Below are positions 51,474 through 59,394 of a DNA stretch of 64,000 nt, piece after piece. The position numbers were made by a program, and so were the translations under genes. Every line of letters starts with the position of its first letter. Position 1 is the stretch's first letter. The notes under the pieces are model-generated. The model searched no databases. It had not been told where the DNA came from and saw only the letters and a list, made by a program, of their open reading frames with translations. This DNA is from Streptomyces sp. CB03234 (GTDB lineage Bacteria > Actinomycetota > Actinomycetes > Streptomycetales > Streptomycetaceae). The DNA is taken from positions 412,804 through 476,803 of the forward strand of contig NZ_LIYH01000007.1 of the NCBI RefSeq assembly GCF_001905885.1, given 5' to 3'.

Positions 51474-51778
51474 GCGCGCCACCCTATGAGCGCCCGCACC
51501 CGGCGTCCGGCGCAGGGTGGGGCCGTGCAAGACCCCGAGCCCGCACGGACCCGACCGCACCGGAACCCCGGCAGGCCCCCGGGACCGTACCGGGATCCAC
51601 CCGAGCGCACCAGAACCTCGGCAGGCGCCCGAACCGCGCCGGACCCACCCGAACCCCAGCAGGCCCCGGACCGCACCGGAACACACCCGAACCCCAGCAG
51701 GCCCCGGACCGCACCGGAACACACCCAAACTCCGGCAGGACCGACCCGCACCGGAACCCACCCGACCCGGCACCTAGG
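51474..51778. other. 305-bp gap between MraY-like gene and recN, mostly minisatellite
   Basis: Apart from a GC-rich lead-in that lies next to the MraY-like start, the gap consists of the tandem array at 51563-51763. Any promoter of the MraY-like gene would lie within or beside the array. No RNA gene or terminator stem was recognised. Confidence 0.6.
51563..51763. repeat. 38-bp minisatellite, about five copies
   Basis: Unit start GAACCCCAGCAGGCCCCGGA, continuing to ACACACCC. Copies at 51563-51602 (40 bp, diverged), 51613-51650 (diverged), 51651-51688 and 51689-51726 (identical over all 38 bp), 51727-51763 (37 bp, diverged). Ten extra bases separate the first two. Because 38 is not a multiple of three, it is not a coding repeat. 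The two identical middle copies indicate recent slippage or recombination. Confidence 0.9.
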
Positions 51779-53509
51779 TCAGGCGTCCGCCCGCGCCGTC
51801 GCCAGCAGCTCCTCCGCGTGTGCCCGGGCCGTCTCGGAGTCCTCCTGGCCGGCCAGCATGCGGGACAGCTCCCGCACCCGGTCCTCGCCCTCCAGGACGG
51901 TGACACCGGACCGGGTCACCGACCCGTCGTTGGTCTTCTCCACCAGCAGCTGCCGGTCGGCGAAAGCGGCCACCTGCGGAAGGTGCGTGACGACCACGAC
52001 CTGCGCCGACTTGGCGAGCTTGGCCAGCCGCCGGCCGATCTCCACGGCCGCCTTGCCGCCGACGCCCGCGTCGACCTCGTCGAAGAGGTACGTCGGCACG
52101 GGGTCCGTACCGGCGAAGACGACCTCGACGGCGAGCATCACGCGGGAGAGCTCACCGCCCGACGCGCCCTTGGCGATGGGCCTCGGCGGCGCGCCCGGGT
52201 GCGGGGCGAGCAGCAGCTCGACCTCGTCGACGCCGGCCGGCCCGTAGGCGACCGTCCGCCCGCCGACCTCGACCCCGTCCGGGTCCTCGCTCTGACGGAT
52301 GTCGAACGACACGCGCGCGTGAGGCATGGCGAGCGACGCCAGCTCGGCGGTGACGGCGTCGGCGAACCGCGCCGCCGCCTCCGTCCGCGCGTCCGTGAGG
52401 GCCTGGGCCAGCCCGGACAGCTCGGCGCGCAGGGCGTCCCGTTCGGCCGTCAGCTCGCCGATCCGGTCGTCGTCGCCGTCCAGCTCGGTGAGCCGGGCGG
52501 CGCCCTCCTCCGCCCACGCCAGGACGGCGGCGACATCGGAGCCGTACTTGCGGGTCAGCGACGTGAGCGCGGCGCGGCGCTCCTCGACGGCCGCGAGCCG
52601 CCGGGGGTCGGCGTCCAGGTTGTCGGCGTACCCGGCCAGCTCGCCCGCCACGTCCGCGAGGAGGATCGAGATCTCGCCCATCCGGTCGGCGAGCGCGGCG
52701 AGCGCCGGGTCGTGCGACCGTACGGCCTCCAGCGCCCGCTGAGCGCCCGCGACGAGGGTCGTCGCGTCGAGGACCTCAGGGTCCTCGGGGTTGCCCGCCA
52801 GCGCCCCGTGGGCGAGCGCGGCGGCGGACGCGAGGGCCTCGGCGTGGCCGAGCCGCTCGGCTTCGGCGGCCAGTTCGACGTCCTCGCCCGCGCGCGGCTC
52901 GACCGCCTCGATCTCGGCGAGCCCGAAGCGCAGCAGGTCGGCCTCCTGTGCCCGCTCCCGCGCGCGCGTGGTCAGCTCCTCCAGCTGGGCGGTGACGGCC
53001 CGCAGCCGCCGGTACGCCTCGGTGTACCGGGCGAGCGGTACGGCGACGGCGTCGCCCGCGTACCGGTCGAGCGCGCCGCGCTGCCGGGCGGGCTTGAGGA
53101 GGCCCTGCTGGTCGGTCTGGCCGTGCACGGCGACGAGTTCGTCGGCCAGTTCGGCGAGCACGCCGACCGGCACGGAACGCCCTCCCAGGTGCGCCCGGGA
53201 ACGGCCCTCCGCCGAGATGGTGCGGCTGATGAGCAGCGCGCCCTCGTCGAGTTCGGCGCCCGCCTCCTCGGCCCGTGCCGCCGCGGCGGCGCCGGGAGGC
53301 ACGCTGATGCGGCCCTCGACGACGGCCGACGGCGAACCGATCCGTACCAGGGCGGGGTCGGCGCGCCCGCCGAGCAGCAGCCCGAGGCTGGTCACGACCA
53401 TGGTCTTGCCCGCGCCGGTCTCGCCGGTCACCGCGGTGAAACCGGGTGACAGCTCGACCACCGCGTCGTCGATGACCCCGAGCGACCGTATCCGCATCTC
53501 CTCCAACAC
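51779..53509 (-). CDS. recN: DNA repair protein RecN
   Basis: 576 residues from GTG 53509 (VLEEMRIRSLGVIDDAVVEL); the ATG at 53497 is too close to its GGAGG. SMC-like ATPase: Walker A AVTGETGAGKTMVVTSLGLL, then Q-loop region VHGQTDQQGLLKPARQR, coiled-coil arms (TTRARERAQEADLLRF; ELTAERDALRAELSGLAQAL), signature KGASGGELSRVMLAVE, Walker B YLFDEVDAGVGGKAAVEIG and VVVVTHLPQVAAFAD. RecN gathers double-strand-break ends for recombination. It is flanked on both sides by tandem repeats. Confidence 0.96.
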   Translation of the reverse strand: MLEEMRIRSLGVIDDAVVELSPGFTAVTGETGAGKTMVVTSLGLLLGGRADPALVRIGSPSAVVEGRISVPPGAAAAARAEEAGAELDEGALLISRTISAEGRSRAHLGGRSVPVGVLAELADELVAVHGQTDQQGLLKPARQRGALDRYAGDAVAVPLARYTEAYRRLRAVTAQLEELTTRARERAQEADLLRFGLAEIEAVEPRAGEDVELAAEAERLGHAEALASAAALAHGALAGNPEDPEVLDATTLVAGAQRALEAVRSHDPALAALADRMGEISILLADVAGELAGYADNLDADPRRLAAVEERRAALTSLTRKYGSDVAAVLAWAEEGAARLTELDGDDDRIGELTAERDALRAELSGLAQALTDARTEAAARFADAVTAELASLAMPHARVSFDIRQSEDPDGVEVGGRTVAYGPAGVDEVELLLAPHPGAPPRPIAKGASGGELSRVMLAVEVVFAGTDPVPTYLFDEVDAGVGGKAAVEIGRRLAKLAKSAQVVVVTHLPQVAAFADRQLLVEKTNDGSVTRSGVTVLEGEDRVRELSRMLAGQEDSETARAHAEELLATARADA

Positions 53510-53841
53510 GGGGAAGACCTTACGAGGTCCGGGGCCCGCTGTGCGACGGCCCCCGCCCCGCGTCGCCGAAGCAGCAGGTCGGAGCACGGAGACGGCGGCC
53601 ATCTGTCACCCGCCGGAGTGGGACGATCCCGCACGGCCAACCCTGCACGGCCACCCGGCACGACCGGCCCCGCACGGCCGACCCCGCACGGCCGACCCCG
53701 CACGACCGACCGGCATGGGGCCGCCCATGCGCCCGCGCTCGACCGGTACCGAGCCACCGCCTCCAGCAGCGGCGTGCCGCCACGAGCCCCACGCAAACGG
53801 CCGTACCTCCACGCCGGGCACCGTACGGCGACCCGCCCCGG
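53510..53841. other. 332-bp gap between nadK and recN with a 14-bp minisatellite
   Basis: Contains the array at 53627-53709 and otherwise GC-rich sequence. No gene is supported. It should hold any recN-specific promoter; TACGAGG just before the GTG is the only weak ribosome-binding clue. Confidence 0.55.
53627..53709. repeat. 14-bp minisatellite upstream of recN, six copies
   Basis: Unit CCCCGCACGGCCGA. Copies: 53627-53640, 53641-53654, 53655-53667 (13 bp), 53668-53681, 53682-53695 (the last two identical), 53696-53709. The unit is not a multiple of three. Sequence is unrelated to the 38-bp array on the other side of recN apart from a shared CCGCAC(C/G)G core. Confidence 0.88.
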
Positions 53842-54768
53842 TCAGTGCGGCGCGCCCCGCCAACCCGACACCGGCAGCGCGAACTTGGCCACCAGCCGGT
53901 CCGTGAAGGACGCGTGGTGCAGCCGCGCCAGCCGTACCGGCACCGCCCCGCGCCGCACCTCCACCCGGGCGCCGGCGGGCAGTTCGACGGTGCGCCGCCC
54001 GTCGCACCACAGCACCCCGTGCGGGGTGTGCGGCTCGACCTCCACCGCCAGCACCGAGTCCGGCGTCGTCACCAGCGGCTTGGCGAACAGCGCGTGCGCC
54101 CCGATCGGCACCATCAGCAGCGCCTCCACCTCGGGCCAGATCACCGGCCCGCCGGCCGAGAAGGCGTACGCCGTCGAACCGGTCGGCGTCGCGCAGATCA
54201 CCCCGTCGCAGCCGAAGCCGGTCACCGGCCTCCCGTCGATCGCGAGCACGACCTCCAGCATGCGCTCCGCCGAGACCTTCTGTACGGCTGCCTCGTTCAG
54301 CGCCCAGTCGGTGTGCAGCACGTCGCCGTTGTTGTGCACGGTGACGTCCAGGGTCATGCGCTCCTCGACCTCGTACGCCCGCGTCACCACCCGGTCCACG
54401 ACCTTGTCGAGGTCGTCCCGCTCGGCCTCCGCGAGGAAGCCGACGCGCCCCAGGTTCACGCCGAGCATCGGCACCCCGGAAGCGCGGGCGAACTCAGCGC
54501 CGCGCAGCAGCGTCCCGTCGCCGCCGAGGACGATCAGCAGCTCGCACCCGTCCAGCACGTCCGGCGACGCCTCCGGCACCGTCTCCACCGTCGGTGGCAG
54601 CGGCAGGTCGGCCGCCTCGGCGGCCAGGACGCGTACGCCGAGGCCGCTGCGCAGCAGCCCGAGCACGACGAGCTCGGCGCTGCGGACCGCCGCCGGCCGG
54701 CCGGTGTGCGCGAGCAGGAAGACGGTGCGGGGTGCAGCAGTCGTCGAAAACGCTGTCGATGAACTCAA
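53842..54768 (-). CDS. nadK: NAD kinase
   Basis: 308 residues from TTG 54768, 7 nt after GGAGGGAC and overlapping the tlyA stop (TTGA). Motifs: RTVFLLAHTGRPAAVRSAEL, LLIVLGGDGTLLRGAEFARA (GGDG catalytic), GVNLGRVGFLAEAERDDL, DWALNEAAVQK (NE), CATPTGSTAYAFSAGGPVI. Phosphorylates NAD to NADP. A rare TTG start plus overlap suggests coupling to TlyA for its level. Confidence 0.95.
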   Translation of the reverse strand: MSSSTAFSTTAAPRTVFLLAHTGRPAAVRSAELVVLGLLRSGLGVRVLAAEAADLPLPPTVETVPEASPDVLDGCELLIVLGGDGTLLRGAEFARASGVPMLGVNLGRVGFLAEAERDDLDKVVDRVVTRAYEVEERMTLDVTVHNNGDVLHTDWALNEAAVQKVSAERMLEVVLAIDGRPVTGFGCDGVICATPTGSTAYAFSAGGPVIWPEVEALLMVPIGAHALFAKPLVTTPDSVLAVEVEPHTPHGVLWCDGRRTVELPAGARVEVRRGAVPVRLARLHHASFTDRLVAKFALPVSGWRGAPH

Positions 54769-55580
54769 CGAGGTCCCTCCGCCACGGCGCGTTCCACATC
54801 CGCCGGATCCAGAGCGGGCGCGCCCGCCCGCAGCCACAGAAAGTACTCGACGTTGCCGGACGGGCCGGGCAGCGGACTGGCGGTGACGCCCAGCACGCCG
54901 AGGCCCAGCTCGCCGGCCTGCCGCGCCACGCCCCGCACCGCCTCGGCGCGCAGTTCGGGGCTGCGGACGACACCGCCGCTGCCGAGGCGTTCCCTGCCCA
55001 CCTCGAACTGCGGCTTCACCATCAGCACCAGGTCGGCGTCGGGCGCCGAAACGCCCGCCAGGGCGGGCAGTACCAGCCCCAGCGGAATGAACGACAGGTC
55101 GCCCACCACCAGATCCACCGGCTCTCCGTCGATCGCGTCCAGCGTCAGCTCACGCACATTCGTACGATCCTTGACCGTCACGCGTTCATCGCTCTGCAGC
55201 GACCAGGCGAGCTGCCCGTACCCGACGTCGACGGCCACGACGTGCGCCGCCCCCGCGCGCAGCAGGACGTCGGTGAACCCGCCCGTCGAAGCGCCGGCGT
55301 CCAGCGCCCGCCGCCCCTCGACCCGCAGCCCGCGCGGTACGAAGGCGGCCAGCGCCCCGGCCAGCTTGTGGCCGCCGCGCGAGACGTAGTCGGGGTCGGC
55401 GTCGTCCTGCGCCACCACGATGGCCGCGGCGGTCTCGACCTGCGTGGCGGGCTTGGTGGCGGTGTTGCCGCCGACGGTCACCCGCCCCGCCGCGATCAGC
55501 TGGCTCGCGTGCTCGCGCGAGCGGGCGAGCTTGCGGCGTACCAGCTCGGCGTCGAGACGGCGGCGTGCGACTCCTGCCAC
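54765..55580 (-). CDS. tlyA: TlyA-family rRNA 2'-O-methyltransferase/hemolysin-like protein
   Basis: 271 residues from GTG 55580, 10 nt after AGGAG. N-terminal S4 domain (RRRLDAELVRRKLARSREHA, AGRVTVGGNTATKPATQV), then an FtsJ-like SAM domain (GRRALDAGASTGGFTDVLLR, VVAVDVGYGQLAWSL, DLVVGDLSFIPLGLVLPAL, VLMVKPQFEVG). In mycobacteria TlyA methylates 16S C1409 and 23S C1920, conferring capreomycin susceptibility. First gene of tlyA-nadK; the upstream small gene ends 7 bp before it. Confidence 0.93.
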   Translation of the reverse strand: MAGVARRRLDAELVRRKLARSREHASQLIAAGRVTVGGNTATKPATQVETAAAIVVAQDDADPDYVSRGGHKLAGALAAFVPRGLRVEGRRALDAGASTGGFTDVLLRAGAAHVVAVDVGYGQLAWSLQSDERVTVKDRTNVRELTLDAIDGEPVDLVVGDLSFIPLGLVLPALAGVSAPDADLVLMVKPQFEVGRERLGSGGVVRSPELRAEAVRGVARQAGELGLGVLGVTASPLPGPSGNVEYFLWLRAGAPALDPADVERAVAEGPR

Positions 55581-55587
55581 GTTCGGT

Positions 55588-56019
55588 TCAGCTCCTGTTT
55601 TCGTACGAGGGCGAGGGCTGGGGGCGCGCGTCGAGCGCGGCCAGCGCCTCCCGCAGCCCCCGGTGTACATCCTCGTACACCTCCAGGTGCCCGTCCGCCG
55701 GGAGGTGGTCGGCGTCGGCCAGCCGCTCCAGCCCGGCGTCGACCGAGGGGTGCCCGGCGGGCACGCGCTCGACGCCGAGGGGCGCGGGGGCCGCCGGGTC
55801 GTACGTCTCCGGAACCGCCGCCGGAACCACCGCCGAATCCGCCTCCGGAACCACCGCCGGAACCGTCTCCGAATCCACCGCCGAATCCGCCTCTGGAACC
55901 GCCGCCGGAACCGTCTCCGAAATCGCCTCCGGGTCCGCCCCCGGAACCATCTCCCGAACCGGGGCCGGAACCGTCTCCGCCACCTCGTCCGGGGCCGTCG
56001 CGGGCATCACGTCGCTCAT
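55588..56019 (-). CDS. Small acidic repeat-bearing protein upstream of tlyA
   Basis: 143 residues from ATG 56019. Residues about 8-75 are imperfect repeats of TVPA(A/V)VPEADSAV-type units; the DNA is correspondingly repetitive (CGCCGGAACC, CTCCGAATCC words). The C-terminal 65 residues are better conserved in look: HPSVDAGLERLADADHLPAD, GHLEVYEDVHRGLREALAAL. This tail resembles short actinobacterial proteins next to tlyA, of unknown function. Acidic, soluble. Confidence 0.65.
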   Translation of the reverse strand: MSDVMPATAPDEVAETVPAPVREMVPGADPEAISETVPAAVPEADSAVDSETVPAVVPEADSAVVPAAVPETYDPAAPAPLGVERVPAGHPSVDAGLERLADADHLPADGHLEVYEDVHRGLREALAALDARPQPSPSYENRS

Positions 56020-56061
56020 GCCCAGACGCTACCGCGAAGGGCTGAGGTACGGTCGGTGGCG

Positions 56062-56409
56062 ATGGCCACGATCGAGGAGTGCCGCAGCGCGCTCGACAGA
56101 CTCTCCGACAACCTCCAGCACGCCGACGGCGAGGTGCGCAGCGCCGCTGCCCTCGACCGGTCGCTCAGCTGCCACATCACGGACCTCGACGTCACCTTCA
56201 CCGGCCGCCTCGCCGGCGGCCGGATCAAGGTGCTGGACCGGGTGGACGGGCCGCCTCCCGAGCGGGCCGAGATCCGGCTGGCGATGGCCGGCGACGACCT
56301 GGTGGCGATGGTGGACGGCGAGCTGAACTTCGCGAAGGCCTGGGCCTCCGGCCGCGTCAGGCTGGAGGCGGGCTTCCGCGACCTGCTGCGCCTGCGGTCA
56401 CTTCTGTAG
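56062..56409 (+). CDS. SCP2/sterol-carrier-like domain protein
   Basis: 115 residues from ATG 56062. The single domain (CHITDLDVTFTGRLAGGRIK, AEIRLAMAGDDLVAMVDGEL, NFAKAWASGRVRLEAGFRDL with LRLRSLL) fits SCP2 lipid-binding proteins, where the NFAKAWASG helix lines the tunnel. A soluble lipid-binding or accessory role is expected; no partner is visible. The 3' end overlaps the convergent ATPase gene by 12 bp. Confidence 0.8.
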   Translation: MATIEECRSALDRLSDNLQHADGEVRSAAALDRSLSCHITDLDVTFTGRLAGGRIKVLDRVDGPPPERAEIRLAMAGDDLVAMVDGELNFAKAWASGRVRLEAGFRDLLRLRSLL

Positions 56410-57261
56410 CGCGGCGACCGCCCGGGCCCTCCTCGCCGCCGGGATGACGAGCGGCGTACCCGTCTCGGGGTCGTCGATGACCTGGCAGCGCAGCCCGAAG
56501 ACCCGCTCGACGAGCTCGGCGGTGACCACCTCGGACGGCGGGCCCTCCGCGACGATCTCGCCGCCCCGTACGGCGATGAGGTGGGTGGCGTACCGGGCCG
56601 CGTGGTTGAGGTCGTGCAGGACGGCGACCAGGGTGCGCCCCTGGGTCTCGTGCAGTTCGGCGCACAGGTCGAGCACGTCGATCTGGTGCTGGATGTCGAG
56701 GTACGTCGTCGGCTCGTCGAGCAGCAGCAGCGGCGTCTGCTGGGCGAGGGCCATCGCGATCCACACGCGCTGGCGCTGTCCGCCCGACAGCTCGTCGACG
56801 TACCGGTCGCCCAGCTCGCCCACGCCCGTCGCGTCCATCGACTCACTGACGATCCGCTCGTCCTCCGGGGACCACTGGCGCAGCAGCCCCTGGTGCGGGT
56901 AGCGGCCGCGCGCGACGAGGTCGGCGACGGTGATGCCGTCCGGCGCGATCGACGACTGCGGCAGCAGGCCCAGCGTCCGGGCGACCTTCTTGGCGGGCAT
57001 GGAGTGGATGGCCTGCCCGTCCAGCAGCACTCGCCCCGCGGTCGGCTTCAGCATCCGCGACAGGGCCCGCAGCAGGGTCGACTTGCCGCACGCGTTGGGG
57101 CCGACGATCACCGTGAAGGAGTTGTCGGGTATCTCGACCGACAGGTCACGGGCGATGATCCGCTGCTCGTAGGCGAGGGTGACCGCCTCCGCGCTCAAGC
57201 GCTGCTGCATGGACGGCATGGACGTACTCCTGGCGTTCTCGTTCATGGTGGGCGGGGTCAT
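56398..57261 (-). CDS. FecE/FepC-like ATPase of an iron-siderophore ABC importer
   Basis: 287 residues from ATG 57261, overlapping the upstream permease stop (ATGA). Walker A VGPNACGKSTLLRALSRM, Q-loop LGLLPQSSIAPDGITVADLV, GRYPHQ (FepC-type), signature DELSGGQRQRVWIAMALAQQ, Walker B LLLLDEPTTYLDIQHQ, H-loop AVLHDLNHAARYATH. All ATPase motifs intact. Third gene of the iron operon 59350-56398. Energises uptake of ferric-siderophore. Confidence 0.94.
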   Translation of the reverse strand: MTPPTMNENARSTSMPSMQQRLSAEAVTLAYEQRIIARDLSVEIPDNSFTVIVGPNACGKSTLLRALSRMLKPTAGRVLLDGQAIHSMPAKKVARTLGLLPQSSIAPDGITVADLVARGRYPHQGLLRQWSPEDERIVSESMDATGVGELGDRYVDELSGGQRQRVWIAMALAQQTPLLLLDEPTTYLDIQHQIDVLDLCAELHETQGRTLVAVLHDLNHAARYATHLIAVRGGEIVAEGPPSEVVTAELVERVFGLRCQVIDDPETGTPLVIPAARRARAVAALQK

Positions 57262-58301
57262 ATCCGGCCTGCCTTGCGTTCCGTCACCAGCAGCCACAGC
57301 AGGTACACGCCGCCGACGACGCCGGTCACGACGCCGACCGGCAGCTCCCGCTCCCCGAAGGCGTTGGTCGCGGCCCAGTCGGCGACCAGCAGCAGCGCGG
57401 CGCCCATGAGCACGGAGGCGGCGAGGTTGGGGCCGGGCGAGCGGGTGAGGCGGCGGGCGAGCTGGGGCGCGCTCAGCGAGACGAAGGTGATCGGCCCGGC
57501 GGCGGCCGTGGCGACCGAGACGAGCAGCACCGCCGAGCCCATCAGCACCAGGCGGGTCCGCTCGACCTTCACGCCGAGCGCGTACGCGGCGTCGTCGCCC
57601 ATCTCCAGCATCCGCAGCGGCCGCCCGTACGCCAGCACCAGCGGCACGAGCACGACGCACACGGCGAGCAGCGGCCAGAACTGGGCCCAGTCACGGCCGT
57701 CGAGGGTGCCGGTCATCCACAGCACGGCCCGGGTGGCGTCGATCAGGTTGGCCTTGGTGATCAGGTAGTGGATGACGGCGGTCAGCATGGCGGCCGCGCC
57801 GATCCCGATGAGCACCAGCCGGAAGCCGTGGACGCCCCGCTTCCAGGCGAGCAGGTAGATCAGGACGCCGGTCACCACCCCGCCCACCACGGCGCCGCCG
57901 GCGACGGCGGTGGCGCTGCCGCCGAAGAGCACGATCACGGTCAGCGCGCCGACGGTGGCACCCTGCCCGAAGCCGATGACGTCCGGGCTGCCGAGCGGGT
58001 TGCGGGAGACGGACTGGAAGACGGCGCCCCCCAGCCCCAGGGACGCGCCGACGAGGATCGCCACCAGGACGCGCGGCAGCCGCAGGTCCTGGACGACGAA
58101 CTCCTGCGCCATGGTGCCGTTGCCCAGCAGCGTGGCGACGACGTCGCCGGGCGCGATGGGGAAGTCGCCGCTGCCGATGAGGACGACCCCGGCCGCCACG
58201 GTCACGAGGGCCAGCAGCAGGACGGCGACGGCCGCGCGCGGCTCGTAACGGACGGACAGGCCCCCGGGCGTGCGGAGGGCCTTCGCGGTACGGGTGCTCA
58301 C
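57258..58301 (-). CDS. FecCD-type permease (second)
   Basis: 347 residues from GTG 58301, overlapping the first permease stop (GTGA). About 10 TM helices; family motif RLPRVLVAILVGASLGLGGA, SRNPLGSPDVIGFGQGATVG, GDDAAYALGVKVERTRLVLM, GPITFVSLSAPQLARRL. Forms the membrane channel with the first permease. The TM1 region GSGDFPIAPGDVVATL is typical of FepG/FecD. Confidence 0.93.
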   Translation of the reverse strand: MSTRTAKALRTPGGLSVRYEPRAAVAVLLLALVTVAAGVVLIGSGDFPIAPGDVVATLLGNGTMAQEFVVQDLRLPRVLVAILVGASLGLGGAVFQSVSRNPLGSPDVIGFGQGATVGALTVIVLFGGSATAVAGGAVVGGVVTGVLIYLLAWKRGVHGFRLVLIGIGAAAMLTAVIHYLITKANLIDATRAVLWMTGTLDGRDWAQFWPLLAVCVVLVPLVLAYGRPLRMLEMGDDAAYALGVKVERTRLVLMGSAVLLVSVATAAAGPITFVSLSAPQLARRLTRSPGPNLAASVLMGAALLLVADWAATNAFGERELPVGVVTGVVGGVYLLWLLVTERKAGRI

Positions 58302-59350
58302 AGCTGGGCCATCCTCTTGCGGCGTACCAGGTGGATGAAGACGGGCCCGCCGACGAGCGCGGTCACGATGCCGACCTGGAGTTCGGACGGCCGGGCCACG
58401 ACCCGCCCCAGCACGTCGGAGCCCAGCAGCAGCACGGGCGAGAGCACCGCCGCGTACGGCAGGATCCACCGCATGTCGGGGCCGGTCAGGGCGCGTACGA
58501 GGTACGGCACCATCAGGCCGACGAAGACGATCGGCCCGCACGCGGCGGTCGCGGCGCCGCACAGCAGCGTCACCGACACCATGCCGAGCACCCGCGTCCG
58601 GTTCAGGTGCGCGCCGAGCGCCCGCGCGGTGTCGTCGCCCATCTCCATGGCGTTGAGCGGCCGCGCGATCAGCAGTGCGAGGACGACGCCGACGACGATG
58701 AACGGTGCCACGTTGCGGACGGTCGCCATGTCGGCGTTGGCCAGCGAGCCGACGGTCCAGAACCGCAGCCGGTCCAGGGCCGCCGAGTCCAGCAACTGCA
58801 CGGCGTTGACGTACCCGTACAGCGCGGCCGTCGCCGCCGTACCCGCCAGGGCCAGCCGGACGGGGGTGGCGCTGCGGCTGCCGCCGAGCGCGTACACGAC
58901 CACCGACACGACCGCGGCGCCCAGGAACGCGAACCACACGTAACCGGTCAGCGAGGTGACGCCCAGGAAGCTGATGGCGGAGACCACGGCGGCCGCGGCT
59001 CCCGCGTTCACGCCCAGCAGGCCGGGCTCGGCGAGCGGGTTACGGGTGAGGGCCTGCATCACCGCGCCGGAAAGGCCCAGTGCGGCGCCGACGATCACTC
59101 CCAGCACGGTCCGGGGCACGCGCAGGTCCTGGATGAGGACGTCGTTGCCCGTACCGGAGTTGTGGAACAGGCCGTGCCACACATCAGCGAGCGGGACCGG
59201 CTTGGCCCCGACCATGATGCTCGCGACACAGATCAGCAGCAGCACCGCGACGGCGGCCAGCAGCCCGGCCGCGCGCACCGAACGGCGGCGCCGGGGCTCG
59301 GCTGGGGCGGAAGGGTCCGCGCTCTGTTTGGGAGGACTGTCGACCAACAC
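58298..59350 (-). CDS. FecCD-type permease (first)
   Basis: 350 residues from GTG 59350. RVPRTVLGVIVGAALGLSGA, TRNPLAEPGLLGVNAGAAAA, GDDTARALGAHLNRTRVLGM, GPIVFVGLMVPYLVRALTG: the usual FecCD set. It begins 5 bp from the iron box, with no normal ribosome-binding site, so the message may be leaderless. No binding-protein gene is present in the operon; one must be supplied from elsewhere. Confidence 0.93.
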   Translation of the reverse strand: MLVDSPPKQSADPSAPAEPRRRRSVRAAGLLAAVAVLLLICVASIMVGAKPVPLADVWHGLFHNSGTGNDVLIQDLRVPRTVLGVIVGAALGLSGAVMQALTRNPLAEPGLLGVNAGAAAAVVSAISFLGVTSLTGYVWFAFLGAAVVSVVVYALGGSRSATPVRLALAGTAATAALYGYVNAVQLLDSAALDRLRFWTVGSLANADMATVRNVAPFIVVGVVLALLIARPLNAMEMGDDTARALGAHLNRTRVLGMVSVTLLCGAATAACGPIVFVGLMVPYLVRALTGPDMRWILPYAAVLSPVLLLGSDVLGRVVARPSELQVGIVTALVGGPVFIHLVRRKRMAQL

Positions 59351-59354
59351 CCGG

Positions 59355-59373
59355 TTAGGTTAGCCTACCCTCC
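59355..59373 (-). promoter_or_regulatory. DtxR/DmdR/IdeR-type iron box
   Basis: TTAGGTTAGCCTACCCTCC matches the remembered consensus TTAGGTTAGCCTAACCTAA at 16 of 19 positions, in the 44-bp gap before the first permease. It sits at -5 to -23 of the start codon. Iron-replete DmdR1 would be expected to repress the permease-ATPase operon here. Confidence 0.88.
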
Positions 59374-59394
59374 CCGAGCCTCCTCGCCAGGCTC

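Noticed and set aside
51563..51763. Possible CRISPR array (about 38-bp repeats)
   Set aside because: Copies directly abut, with no spacers; simple tandem minisatellite.
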